This document shows positions 31,541-41,694 of a DNA stretch of 64,000 nt, in pieces. The DNA is from Macrocystis pyrifera (taxonomy: Eukaryota > Sar > Phaeophyceae > Laminariales > Laminariaceae). The stretch lies in assembly GCA_031763025.1 (NCBI GenBank), contig JASSKH010000001.1:19817142-19881141 (forward strand), written 5' to 3'. Numbering within the stretch: the stretch's first letter is position 1; each line of letters begins with the position of its first letter. The translations under genes were made by a program, and so were the position numbers. The notes under the pieces were generated by a model. It had not been told where the DNA came from, did not search any database, and worked only from the letters and a program-made list of their open reading frames with translations.

Positions 31541-31850
31541 TGCATTAATAGCCTACGCAACACCATGCCTTCGCACTAGGTGCGGCCGACACAACATACA
31601 TACATACGCCAGCAACCAAAATACACCATAAAAAAAGAGAAGCAACGAAAAAACCAAACCGAAAAATAACAAGAAAAAGGAGAAGAATCCCGAACTACAA
31701 TTGCATAGAGCTGAATTTTTGAAGTATCTTTGTCGTACAAGTTGCATATTTCATATTTCGAGATCACAGAGTTTGTATGTACTTGGTATCTCTTTCGGAT
31801 TGGAGAAACGGCACGGACGCTGTGCGCGCTGGGTGTCAACGGGTACACAG
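31541..31850. repeat. Remainder of split long repeat plus another core copy
   Basis: 31541-31690 continues the inverted long form (CCTTCGCACTAGGTGCGGCC, CATACATACATACGCCAGCA, AAGAGAAGCAACGA). 31739-31850 is a diverged plus-oriented core (GAGATCACAGAGTTTGTATG, GAAACGGCACGGACGCTGTG). Confidence 0.6.
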
Positions 31851-31859
31851 AATAAACGC

Positions 31860-32960
31860 TATTGATAATAATGTGGATGACAAACGCTGGATACGACAAA
31901 CACGACATACTACCCGTTCTACTATATGTTGGAAGAGAGAAACATCGAAAGAAACGAAGATAAAGACAGATCGAGTTATATGAGAACTGCTGCGTGGTGC
32001 CCCCCCAGATATTTCTTCATACAATACAAAAACACAGCAGGACTTACGAACAGCAAGAAAGAACAAAGAACAGGCAATGAACCGAAGCACAACAAAAACA
32101 CCCTCCAGGCAGCGGGAGCAGTTTGGTAAGTACAGAGCAGACACGTTTTACCTCAGTGGTCGGTTCGGCACCTTGCTACCCGGTCTGCCGTCTTTTTCCT
32201 CATCTGAACGGGCCATCAGAAACAGCATACCGTTTGAAGTAATATGCACTACCTTAGACGTACCCGGGCGGAATTTGATTTGAAGCCTTGCAGAATTTGC
32301 GAAAGACTTCGCCGGTGAGCGATGAGCGATAGAATCACGTGCAACGAGGACCACCACTGAGTCTTTCTGAGAGAAATACAACTCACACTGTTGTGGATGT
32401 CTTGGCATGTTTTGACAACTCGCATCTTATTCATAGAGTTCCTGCTGTCGCTGTCGGAATCAACAAAAAACACACAGGAGTTAGTGCAAACGGGCCACTA
32501 CTCGTGCTAATTGTAGACGCAAATCGTGATATGCACAACACAAAACAACACCGTCAAGATTTTCGGCAATAAACATGTACAGCAGTATACGGGTACCTGG
32601 CACGTACATGTTTTCGGTCGAGGAGAGTTTTTCAATTTTGAAATATATTTCAATATTCAATTACATTCACTCCCGGAAGAAAGCTACGACATACCAGGTA
32701 CATATCATCACCTCGTCGGCATTTCACAAGCAGTTGGGGTACCAGCAACCCCAACCCAAAAAAAAAAAAAAAGTTCGGGTACCAGTACCTCTCACCAAAA
32801 ATTCCTTTAGATTTTAAATTCAGACAACCCTCGTATCAACCCCCTCACCTCGACAACCGCGTTGGAACCTGGCGAATCATCGTCAAAAGACTGGAAGTAG
32901 GCGGGTAGACCCTGGTATTGAGGCCCAAATATCGTGGCGCCGAGGGAAGAAGTGGCAAGT
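31860..32960. other. No supported gene
   Basis: Open frames on both strands are unsupported. An A14 run lies at 32758-32771. The word TACCAGGTAC occurs at about 32693. Confidence 0.3.
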
Positions 32961-32964
32961 CGAT

Positions 32965-33204
32965 TTATCCTGCATATCCGTCCTCGTGTGGTCTCCCCAC
33001 ACAGTCAATGTAACGTGGCAGACCCTGACGGTACCCCGAGGTGCAAATGGGCGTTGTTGCCAACACCACGTCGGGTGTCACAGGAGTCTGTTTGTGAGCC
33101 CTATCGGCATCGAAGTACTTGGCTTCGACGTTGAGGCGATTGCCGCTCAGGAGCATCGGTCCTTTGGCGTCCACCGCCGACTCCAGCCCCGTCGCGCCGA
33201 CTCC
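32965..33204 (-). CDS. Orphan coding-like frame of unknown function
   Basis: The minus frame reads ATGLESAVDAKGPMLLSGNR, LNVEAKYFDADRAHKQTPVT, PDVVLATTPICTSGYRQGLP, RYIDCVGRPHEDGYAG, stop TAA at 32965. Composition is coding-like and unlike the shadow frames, but there is no clear start, splice signal or recognised domain. It could be an exon or a relic of a mobile element. Confidence 0.25.
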   Translation of the reverse strand, partial: GVGATGLESAVDAKGPMLLSGNRLNVEAKYFDADRAHKQTPVTPDVVLATTPICTSGYRQGLPRYIDCVGRPHEDGYAG

Positions 33205-33659
33205 AGCCTCGAAAATGAACCGTTCGACATATACGCAGGCGTCCCAAGTTTTTTGGCGTTGGGAAGCACGGAGCCCACTCGAAGATAGGGAGATGACAAG
33301 CCTCGGTCCGTAGCCACGGGTCTTCGATGCGAGTGCTTCACTTCAGCCAACGACGTACTACAAAAGTATATTTGTGCCTTGTTCACAAACAGGGTCGTAG
33401 CCATAGTGCGTCAGTGAACGAACCACTTTCAAGTATGTTTGAGACTTGACGAACAGGACCGCAGGTTGTGAGACGCATGCCTCTTCGGTCGGCCTAATCT
33501 CTCTACACAGGCAAGCCAGCGTCTGTATATCAATACCACATTAGGGTCAGGGTTGGGCCTGATTGGCTGGAGCTAAACGCGAAAATAGTACAACAATGAC
33601 ACCCATAAAACGAGTAGCCACATCCAGGTTTCTTGTGTCATTACATCTCGAAATTAGCT

Positions 33660-33790
33660 ACGACGAGTATGATGTCCAATCCAATGGCGTGGCTCGCCAG
33701 GTGTGTTTTGTACTTGAAGTGAGCATGTGACTGCTGTTCTGTCAGTGAAACCGGACCAGGTACACCTGTTTCCGTTGTCACCCAGTGCCC
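33660..33790 (+). mobile_element. Diverged end fragment of a family B MITE
   Basis: GGCTCGCCAGGTGTGTTTTG, TACTTGAAGTGAGCATGTGA and ACCAGGTACACCTG parallel the last ~100 bp of the copy at 8284-9148 (GTGTGTTTTGTACTAGAGTT, CAGGTATACCTGATTTT). Only one end is present. Confidence 0.45.
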
Positions 33791-33799
33791 GAACAGAAA

Positions 33800-34985
33800 T
33801 TCAAAGTAAATGACCCTGAGAAACACTGACACGGGGTATTGCAGGTTGACTGACGAAACAGCCGCGTGATGTTTTATTTTTGGAGGCCCCGTTTATAAAT
33901 ACAGCAGTAGTACCATCCATCATACCTGGTAATATATTGCTGAGTAGGGCACTGACCCGCGCCGTGCGTTCTCCCACCTACCACCAACGCTTCTCAACAT
34001 CAACTGCAGGCATCGCGATTCGCCGAGGTTGTTTGGCGCGACTCACCGAAGTTTACGCCGGTTGTGGTGAAAGGCGGCTTGAGGGTCACGGATGGTGTCG
34101 CTTGGTGTTGATTGTGAGACTGTGGGGGAAGGGGGGTGGTGCTGCAGAACCGTACCCTATTCCTGAGCCAATTAGGCCCAACTATATATAAAACTATATG
34201 TATTTCAAAAGTTAATATTAATTACAATGGTTAGAGTTGATTTTTTTTCCTCTCAAATACGTGAATACGTAAGCCGGTTCTTTCAACCATTTTTTCAAAT
34301 ACATAGAGATGAATACGTGGTACAGCAGAAGTGGTGGTCCCGCAATATCCTCTTCTTGAAAGCCGCATTTGGCCGCACTAACGTGGGACCCCACACTACA
34401 CCGGGGTAGTGCTGTCCTGCGACCACAGCATTGTATTTTGGCGATGAATATTTGTGAGAACAACAACAATAAATGCGGTACCGCACTAACTCAGGTCCGA
34501 CAACAATAATAGCCCGGTACCGCACTAAATGATGGGACGAAAAAGTAATAGTGTTGATTTCAGATTTCAGCTACAGCAATACTCTGAATGGTCTGGTACA
34601 CAAACAAACGTATGGGCGATGTCAACGTATCACAGACAGACGTGACCTGGCCCCTGTACGACAGCGGTACAGCAGCATTACCGAACAAAGGAGATATTCG
34701 ATTCTGCAGGTGTAATTCGGAATGGAACATGCACGATACTATTATTAATAATAGTGCTGGATATCTTTCCGTAAATTTTGGATATATAGATCGGTCGATA
34801 AATATAATACCAGGTACCTGGTATATATTATCCAGCTTCCCAAAATTCTGTATTTCGATAATAGTTGGGATAATTTGATAACTACTGATAAGCGATCGCG
34901 ATACGAAAAGATGAAGCGAGAAAAGGCCGAACGTGTGTCTGCCCCCGGGCAGGCGGGCAGGGGCACGACAACGAGCACCATACCT
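33800..34985. other. No supported gene
   Basis: AT-rich with small repeated words: GCGGTACCGCACTAA twice near 34472-34528, and ACCAGGTACCTGGTA at 34809. Nothing coding can be supported. Confidence 0.3.
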
Positions 34986-35005
34986 TTGTTTTTTTTTTTT
35001 TTTTT

Positions 35006-35326
35006 AACTCGTCACTTTCACTTTCCAGCCTAATTCGTAGGAGGTTTTACCCTCGACGACCTTCTGGACAAGCCGTGGTCACAGGCGTCTTCCCTTCTCC
35101 CCCCCGTACGTGCCTTTATTTTTTATCGCGCATAGGGTTCAGCATTCCCACTGCTCGTCGGTTTTCATCGAATGTAGGCAACCTACGCTCTCGCGCTTTC
35201 CGCTAATAATCAATCTCGTTTATGCAAGAAAAAGCCCCTACAAGCATGCACTCGGTGAGACATGAACCCACAAAATTGATCTTGATAGGCACGCAGACCA
35301 CCTACCAAGCCACCGGGGACGCCGGC
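35006..35326 (-). mobile_element. tRNA-derived SINE copy 4
   Basis: Antisense copy preceded by a T-rich tail (34988-35005). It contains CTTTCACTTTCCAGCC, a body lacking a few bases (TGTAGGCAACCTACGC), box B complement GAGACATGAACCCAC and CCAAGCCACCGGGGACGCCG. Confidence 0.8.
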
Positions 35327-35411
35327 ATATGGGTATTTTTACAGCTCGTTCTTTTCAAGTGTCTGTCAGATCGCCTGCGGGGGGGGCACGATGGATTGTT
35401 TTATATGTGTG

Positions 35412-35705
35412 TGTGTGTTCTTCACATTAAACCGTTCTTCTACTCGTCGACATCCAGCAAGCCCAGTGTCCGAGCTGATTCTTCACCCTAGAAAGATACG
35501 AGCTCTGTGGTCACAGACTACGACACAGAGACAACACACCGTAATGCATTAATAGCCTACGCAATACCATGCCTTCGCACTAGGTGCGGCCGACACAACA
35601 TACATACATACGCCAGCAACCAAAATACACCATAAAGAAAGAGAAGCAACGAAGAAACCAAACCGAAAAAGAACAAGAAAAAGAAAAAGAAAAGGAGAAG
35701 AATCC
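35412..35705 (-). repeat. Core repeat, long form, uninterrupted antisense copy
   Basis: TTCTTCACATTAAACCGTTC ... GACAACACACCGTAATGCAT TAATAGCCTACGC ... GGTGCGGCCGACACAACATA, then a purine-rich tract. This is the contiguous version of the sequence split by the SINE at 31199-31540. Confidence 0.7.
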
Positions 35706-35709
35706 CAAA

Positions 35710-35996
35710 CAAATAAATTAAATGGGAAGCCAAAGCTCAGACACATACATACTTACCCCGAGCATGAGCCAAAAGGGACGTGCAAGGGGACGGATACGAG
35801 AAGGAAAAAGGGGACTATGCATCCCGGTGAACACTTAACTAAGTAAAAAGAGCAATAGTGAGTGGGCCAAAATACGCTCGTCACCGACCCACTATGTAGT
35901 ACTTCTTTCATAAGGATAAGAAGGGAAAAATATCAAAATGCATACCGAACGGCCGCAGCAGTTGGCGGTACGAGTAGCAAAGAAAAGTCCAACCTA
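35710..35996. repeat. Likely LINE 3' tail (minus)
   Basis: Immediately downstream of the LINE-like ORF end on the minus strand is TACTCGTACCGCCAACTGCT GCGGCCG, the block that also opens the repeats at 7.93 and 29.75 kb. The rest is unremarkable. Confidence 0.4.
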
Positions 35997-36572
35997 TTAG
36001 TCGGCCTGGTACCTTGCTACCCTATCTGCGGTCTCTCTGCTACTCTCTTCTACCGCGGTTTCCCTTCTACTCCTCCTGTTCCCCCCCCTGCCCCCATACA
36101 CTTGTACGGTGTTCCTTCTACCCCTCCTGCTGTTACCCCTCCCCCCATTCCCTCTAACACTACCTGCAGCGGATGCACGGCGCTGTCTACTCAGCTTTGC
36201 CTCAGCCTCGTGCCACCTGCCCATGAACTGTTCAGCTGCTTCGAGGATTCCCCGGTACCACTTTCCCGTCTGTTTTGCTGCAGTGGGCCACAGTGCGGTC
36301 CCAACTCCAAAGACTAAGGGGGAGTCTTCCGTTGATCCCTCGGTGGCTTTGAACACTCTAAGGTCCTCAGCAATGGCCCTAGGCCAAGTCTTGGGCTGCC
36401 CGCCTGGTTTCGGGCTCCCCCCACCAGCGATCGTCCCGAACATCAACCGACTGGGCAATCGCCCCTCGTGTTGCCGCACCACAGCCCCCGCAAAGAAGAG
36501 TCGCCGTTTACGGATGGTCGTTTCGATACTTTCGCAGGGAGTAGTGCTTGGCATGTCGATGCTATGCAACAT
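35997..36572 (-). pseudogene. LINE-type retrotransposon ORF2 C-terminal fragment
   Basis: An open frame of about 190 codons reads CESIETTIRKRRLFFAGAVV, RQHEGRLPSRLMFGTIAGGG, then GKWYRGILEAAEQFMGRWHE and an Arg/Gly-rich tail. The IETTxRKRRL(L/F)FAG...RLPxRLMFG pattern is the characteristic post-RT tail of non-LTR elements and is shared with 15552-15868. The reverse transcriptase itself is absent, consistent with 5' truncation. It ends at a TAG near 35997, followed by the putative tail. Confidence 0.6.
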
Positions 36573-36584
36573 ACAGGCTGTTGT

Positions 36585-36935
36585 TTAAAGGAAGGTTTGG
36601 GACAGGAGAGAAAAAGCAGCAGTGCCGGCAACGACAACGGTTATGGAAATGTTGTATAGTTGCTGGGCGGCCGCGATTTCGATGTAGCCAGCATAGGAGT
36701 TTGGATGAGACATGACATGTAAATAGTCTTCCAGGATGCTGTAGTAACGAGGCGGGAGGCCCAGAATGTGGATCTGTTCGCTGTTGAACCCGTTGGATAT
36801 GTGTAGGAAGAAATAATCGTGATTTTGGGAAATGTGGGAAACAATTTGTTTCCTTTCGTTCGTCCTGGATGGCGACAATCTGCTTGGCGTACTGCTTCGG
36901 AATTCCGCGAAGCCCTGGAGCAGGCGAAATAGAAG
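36585..36935 (-). pseudogene. OTU-like cysteine protease relic
   Basis: The minus frame reads NERKQIVSHISQNHDYFFLH, then YYSILEDYLHVMSHPNSYAG and YIEIAAAQQLYNISITVVVA, stop at 36585. This matches the C-terminal two-thirds of OTU deubiquitinase domains (R..IV.YI..N...F; YL..M..P..WGG..E..A....Y...I.V), except that SYAG replaces the usual WGG. The expected N-terminal DGxCLFR motif with the catalytic Cys is not in frame, and the terminal His is not seen. A Cys-x2-Cys piece (CYNCRLTDSTIKDGDIII) lies upstream in another frame at about 37012-36950. Such domains occur in host genes and in transposons. Confidence 0.45.
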
Positions 36936-37088
36936 GGAGTCTTTTTGCGCTTGATGATGATGTCTCCGTCTTTGATGGTGGAGTCCGTCAGGCGGCAGTT
37001 GTAGCACTTGCCACGGACCTGATCGAAGTAAACATATAGGGTGCGCGGGGCGGGAGTGGCGTGCAGGGAATGGCGGGAGAGGGGGAAG

Positions 37089-37107
37089 GGGGGGGGGGGG
37101 GGGGGGC
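37089..37107 (+). repeat. G homopolymer of about 19
   Basis: An uninterrupted G tract preceded by AGAGGGGGAA; a candidate for assembly slippage. Confidence 0.8.
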
Positions 37108-37159
37108 AGAGTTCATTATTTGTACTACTCTACAGCGGCACAACAGCAGTACGTAATCG

Positions 37160-37491
37160 CTTGCTATACGACGGCAGCAGAAGCAGCAGCAGAAGCAGCA
37201 AGTACGTAATTTCATTGACGATACAGAAATATGTACACACACAAGTGTAGTACATTACACACACAAATCACGTCCAGCATGATGTACGGCAACAACGCAG
37301 CAGCACCACAAAAAAAGTCATTGACGATACAGAAATATGTACACACGCACAAGTTTAAGTGTAATAGACACACAAATCATGTCCAGCATGATGTACGGCA
37401 ACAACTCAGCAGCGCCACAAAACGACCAGGAAACACAATTATCCGAGTACATACAAACATTGAGTGAATATTGCGGCAGCACTAAAAGCAG

Positions 37492-37522
<31 letters not shown>

Positions 37523-38580
37523 GCAACGGATCGCCACAGCGTTGGCAGCAGCAGCATAGCAACGATATGAAAAGAAGGGAGAAAAAAAAGTATGTACCCC
37601 GAGGCCGTCCGAAAAGTATTTTTGGTATCTCACTATAGACCCACCTCCGCATGCTGTACGGCAACAACGCAGCAGCAGAGCATAGCAACAATACGAAATA
37701 CGAGAAAAAGTAGTACGTACGCAAAATGCAGGAGCAAAACGACCAAAATATTTTTTTTACGTATCAAAAAAACCATTTGGGTACAAAAATGACCAATAAA
37801 AACAATAATCCGCGTTGGCAGCAGCAGCATAGCAACGATATGAAAATAAGGAAGAAAAAAAGTATGTACCCTGGTATGCCGCAATCGCAAAACCTACGGA
37901 ATTTCATTGACGATACCGAAATATGTACACACACAAGTGCAGCATGATGTACGGCAACAACGCAGCAGCACCACAGCAGCAGCATAGCAACGATATATAT
38001 GAAAATAACCAAGCCAAAAACGACAAATTGCAGTACGTACGCAAAATGCAGGAGCAAAACGACAAAATTATTTTTTCACGTGTCAAAAGGAACCATTTGG
38101 GTACAAAAACGACCAAGAAAAACAGTAATCCGAGTACATACGAACATTCAGTGGATATTGCGGCAGCATTCGCAGCAGCAGCAGCAGAAGCAGCTACAGC
38201 ATTAGCAGCAGCAGAAGCTGCAACGAATCGCCGCAGCGTTGGCAGCAGCAGCAGCAGCAGCAGCAGCATAGCAACGATGTGAAAATAAGGAAGAAAAAAA
38301 GCATGTACCCTGGTATGCCGCCAACGCAAAACCTACGGAATTGACGATCCGAAAATATGTACGCTTCCAGCATGATGCACGGCAACAATGCAGCAGCACT
38401 ACATACAGCAGCAGCAAGTGCACAGGAGCAGCAGGTGCACAGCACGGCAACAACGCAGCAGCACTACAGCAGCAGCGAGTGCACAGGAGAAGCAAGTGCA
38501 CAGCAGCTGCAGCACTCATGGCGTGGCGCTGACAGCAGCAGCAGCAGCAGCAGCGGCAGCCGAAAACGAGCAAAATGAGT
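37160..38580. repeat. (CAG)n-rich compound satellite with ~350-450-bp modules
   Basis: (GCA)n/(CAG)n runs alternate with two recurring blocks. Block 1 is TTGACGATACAGAAATATGT ... CAGCATGATGTACGGCAACA ACGCAGCAGCACC (about 37213, 37318, 37907, 38340). Block 2 is CATAGCAACGATATGAAAAT AAGGAAGAAAAAAAGTATGT ACCCTGGTATGCCGC (about 37555, 37828, 38268). The frames through it encode homopolymeric Ala, Ser, Cys or Leu runs and are not convincing genes. Confidence 0.7.
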
Positions 38581-38934
38581 ACGTGGGGTCACCAAAACAT
38601 GTACACACAGAAATCGTGTGCATGCACCGAAAATGCACCACAGTAGCAGCAGCACTCACGTCGTTCGGTGCAGCGGTGACGGCAACAGCTGAATCCTCCG
38701 TTCCTCCGTTCACGTCCCGCAAACAGTTGTGCATGTGCGCGTTCGCGTGCACTGTGTGTAAGAGGAGCCGACGCAACGCACGAAGGGGAAAGAACGAGCA
38801 TGGATGCGTCAAAAAAAAATAAACGCTTTGACGTAGGTTTGTATGCAAAAAGGCAATTGAAAACCCCAAAAAGACGTGCTGGCAACATACAGCATGCACA
38901 ATAGACATAAGACACTCACCACTGTCAGCAGTCT

Positions 38935-39331
38935 CGAGGGAGTACGAGACAGTCCCTTCCTTGATCGGGCGAGCACATAACTCGCAGTCGGTTGCCCTAT
39001 CAGGATGATCCCGCCACCACGCACGTGAGATCCTTGCAGGTGGCGAAGGCCACGTTTTCGCCACCAGGCACGGAGTTCTTGACCAAGTGCTGGTCCGTGC
39101 ACTGGTCGCAAACAACAGCCGGCACCAGGTCGGTCTTTGTCGTTGCCGCTCTCTTGCCAGAGGGCGAGGACCACGCGCCTCTCGACGAGGGGGAGGTGAG
39201 CTTAGGGGGCGTGGAGAAGGGAGAGGCGGGGGTTGCAGCACCAGCAGGTTCGCCACCGACAGCAGCAGCTTGGCCGCCGACAGCTGCACCTATCTATGCC
39301 GTTCGTCGAAGGCGAGACGCCTCTTTTAGGC
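38935..39331 (-). CDS. Cys-rich, zinc-ribbon-like exon candidate(s)
   Basis: The minus strand reads KTDLVPAVVCDQCTDQHLVK, NSVPGGENVAFATCKDLTCV (about 39160-39010), a Cys-x2-Cys ... Cys-x4-Cys arrangement. It is preceded by a Pro/Ser/Ala-rich stretch. In another frame RATDCELCARPIKEGTVSYS followed by LETADS ends at AGTG|GTGAGT (38932). The two pieces are probably parts of one gene separated by a frameshift or short intron. The CxxC...IK-(D/E)-G pattern resembles the CYNCRLTDSTIKDG piece near 37.0 kb. Function unknown. Confidence 0.35.
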
Positions 39332-39509
39332 GCCGTGCGAAGAGCTGTCTATTGGTTGGCAGTTTGCGCAAGAAGAAAGAAGAAAGGTTGTTTGGCTGTT
39401 CGGCTGTTTCAAAGAAGAAGGGCTGTTTGCGAAGAGCTGCCTATCAGTCGGTCTGTCCGCCAAGAGCTAGCAAGTGACAACGACCCCAAAAATCGTAATT
39501 ATAGTTGTA

Positions 39510-39549
39510 TTTATGTATATATTTATGTATATATATATATATATATATT
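39510..39549. repeat. (TA)n/(TATG)n microsatellite
   Basis: ATTTATGTATATATATATAT, directly adjoining the tail side of a SINE copy. Confidence 0.8.
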
Positions 39550-39557
39550 GTTTTTTT

Positions 39558-39866
39558 CATCACTTTTACTTTCCAGCCCACTCGTAGGAGGTTTTACCCT
39601 CGACGATCTTCTGGACAAGCCGTGGTCACAGGTGTCGTCCCTTCTCCCCCCCGGTACGTGCCTTTAGTTTTGATCGCGCATAGGGTTCAGCATTCCCACT
39701 GCTCGTCGATTTTCATCGAATGTACAGCTAACTCACGCTCTCGCGCTTTCCGATAATCAATTTTATGCAAGAAAAAGTCCCTATGAGCATGCACTCGGTG
39801 AGGCTCGAACTCACGAAATTGATCGTGATAGGCTCGCGGACCACCTACCAAGCCACCGGGGACGCT
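39558..39866 (-). mobile_element. tRNA-derived SINE copy 5
   Basis: Antisense full-length copy, from ATCACTTTTACTTTCCAGCC to CCAAGCCACCGGGGACGC, with a short T-tract (39550-39557) on its tail side. Confidence 0.8.
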
Positions 39867-39949
39867 TTATATGACAATATATATACCTGATATATATATA
39901 TTTTTTTTCTCGTTTCTCTTTCTCTTTCGAATTGTCTTCTTCGTTTTTG

Positions 39950-40248
39950 TATTTTTACTTCCCAGTCCACTCGCAGGAGGTTTCACCCTCGACGATCTTC
40001 TGGACAAGCCGTGGTCACAGATGTCGTCCGGGTACGTGCCTTTAATTTTTGTCGCGCATAGGGTTCAGCATTCCCACTGCTCGTCGATTTTCATCGAATG
40101 TAGCCAAACTCACGCTTTCGCGCTTTCCGCTTATGAATTTTTTATGCAAGAAAAAGTCCCTATGAGCATGCACTCGGTGGGACTTGAACCCACGAAATTG
40201 ATCTTGACAGGCACGCGGACCACCTACCAAGCCACCGGGGACGCCGGC
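39950..40248 (-). mobile_element. tRNA-derived SINE copy 6
   Basis: Antisense copy only about 85 bp from copy 5. It has an internal deletion (CAGATGTCGTCCGGGTACGT lacks the CCTTCTCCCCCC segment). Box B complement is GGGACTTGAACCCAC. Confidence 0.8.
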
Positions 40249-40261
40249 TTTGCATTGCGTA

Positions 40262-40410
40262 CGTGGCAACGTAGTATCTCTGTGGCGTTGCTTTGTGACC
40301 ACAAGAACTTGTATCTCTCTAGGATGATTGATGAATCGGCACGGACACTGGTTGTGCTGTTTGTCGACGGGTTAGAAAGAACGGTTTAATGCGAAGACAA
40401 CAACAACAAC
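40262..40410 (+). repeat. Core repeat copy ending in (AAC)n
   Basis: CGTGGCAACGTAGTATCTCT, GTGACCACAAGAACTTGTAT, GGCACGGACACTGGTTGTGC, GTCGACGGGTTAGAAAGAAC, then ACAACAACAACAACA. Confidence 0.7.
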
Positions 40411-40411
40411 A

Positions 40412-40888
40412 ACATACGAGTATAATACCAGGCCATGCTGCTATAATAGTACAAAGTTTAAAGCCTGCAAGATACGCATACAACACCATCCAGATTACTC
40501 GGGTGACATATTCAGGATGACAACCAGGTGTATGTGTGTATGTACCTGGTACGTTCGCAGCAGTAACCTTAACCCCAATAAAAAAAACGAGCTATATAAG
40601 TTAGTGATGAAACCCTAATCCTAACTAGCCCGACGAGAAAGGCCGAGATTAACAGCAGCAGTAAAATACGATACGACTTGTAGTCGGTCGTGGTTAGTCA
40701 TTTTAATGGGAATTATCTCATAGTTGATGACGCGCCCCCCTCTCAAGTACGAAATCCAGCCTGGGCCAGGTTTCTTATTTTTTAGCATTAATAGTATATC
40801 TCCTGCCGATACTCTACGGTGATGATTGTGGTAAAACCTTATTCCGCTCCTCCTTGTGTTGTACTCACCGGCAAACTTCGTGTAGTGT
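40412..40888. other. Nothing recognised
   Basis: Contains GTACCTGGTACG and TACCAGG words; no coding signal. Confidence 0.3.
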
Positions 40889-41163
40889 TAAGATCCAGAG
40901 TTGCGGGACACTTTGTATCCCTGGACAGGTCTGCCTTTTAAGTCGGTAAGCATTGCACTCACATGTGTTGTTTGCTTAGCTATAGAAGAAGAGCAGTTTT
41001 ATTCCTTTCGTGCACGCGGAGACTGAGACCAAGCTCGTGCTCCTCTGGAAACCCCCTGGTTTTCCATCTAAGATACGCCTTCCAAGTACTACAAATACGA
41101 TCCCAGTGACTGAACCCAGGTAGTTGCCGGGCTTTCAATCTCATACAAGACAATATCTTAACA
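40889..41163 (-). repeat. Candidate LTR, or tRNA-derived sequence, at the 3' side of the Ty3 element
   Basis: On the minus strand the segment runs from TGTTAAGAT to ATCTTAACA, perfect 9-bp inverted ends of the TG...CA type. It is about 275 bp and contains AGGAATAAAACTGC, a polyadenylation-like signal. This would suit a 3' LTR, but I see no matching copy upstream of gag and no polypurine tract beside it. Alternatively the GTGGTCTAGTGTTAAGAT and CTGGGTTCAGTCAC words at about 41180-41090 resemble boxes A and B of a decayed tRNA or SINE. Confidence 0.3.
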
Positions 41164-41576
41164 CTAGACCACTCTGATGAGCCGTATATGCAGAATTATG
41201 GGAAATTCGTGGAAACCCCGATTCCACGAACTAGAACATGAGTCGAAGATGCGGCTCCTCAAAACCCACTCCCACACCTCTGAACGGCGAGGCAACGAAG
41301 CCGGCAAAGTACGTAAAAAAATAAAGGGAAGACCTAGCCTTAAGGGGCAGGAAGAAATCGTCGATGAAAGCCATCGCCATACCGCCCGCACGGGGGGGGG
41401 CGAGGAAGATGCACGGAAGAGCGAAAAGTGCGTACGGGAACAAAAAGAAAAATAACACGGAGGACGACAAGAACCACCTATACCCAGTCCACCACTCTGG
41501 AAGCGCGTCCCAACACCGAGCGGGGGGGGGCAGGACAGAATACGCAAAAACACATCCCCGACCCAGGTCAAAAAAA

Positions 41577-41607
<31 letters not shown>

Positions 41608-41694
41608 CATATCGGGCAGACAAAAATTCATCCCTCAAGGCCCAGGAAGACGACAAAAAATAACTAAATAACGAGTGCGGTCAAGACGCGAAAT
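41164..41694 (-). other. 3' flank of the integrase ORF
   Basis: Non-coding region between the integrase stop and the LTR candidate, with a (CA)n tract at 41577-41602 and two C/G runs (41391-41400, 41521-41530). If the element is intact at this end, this is its 3' untranslated region. Confidence 0.35.

Noticed and set aside
37000-38330. Cys/Leu-rich and Ala-rich minus frames
   Set aside because: Homopolymer readings of (CAG)n/(CTG)n tracts.
37160-38580. CRISPR-like array
   Set aside because: Repeats are not evenly spaced, spacers are not unique, and the genome is eukaryotic.
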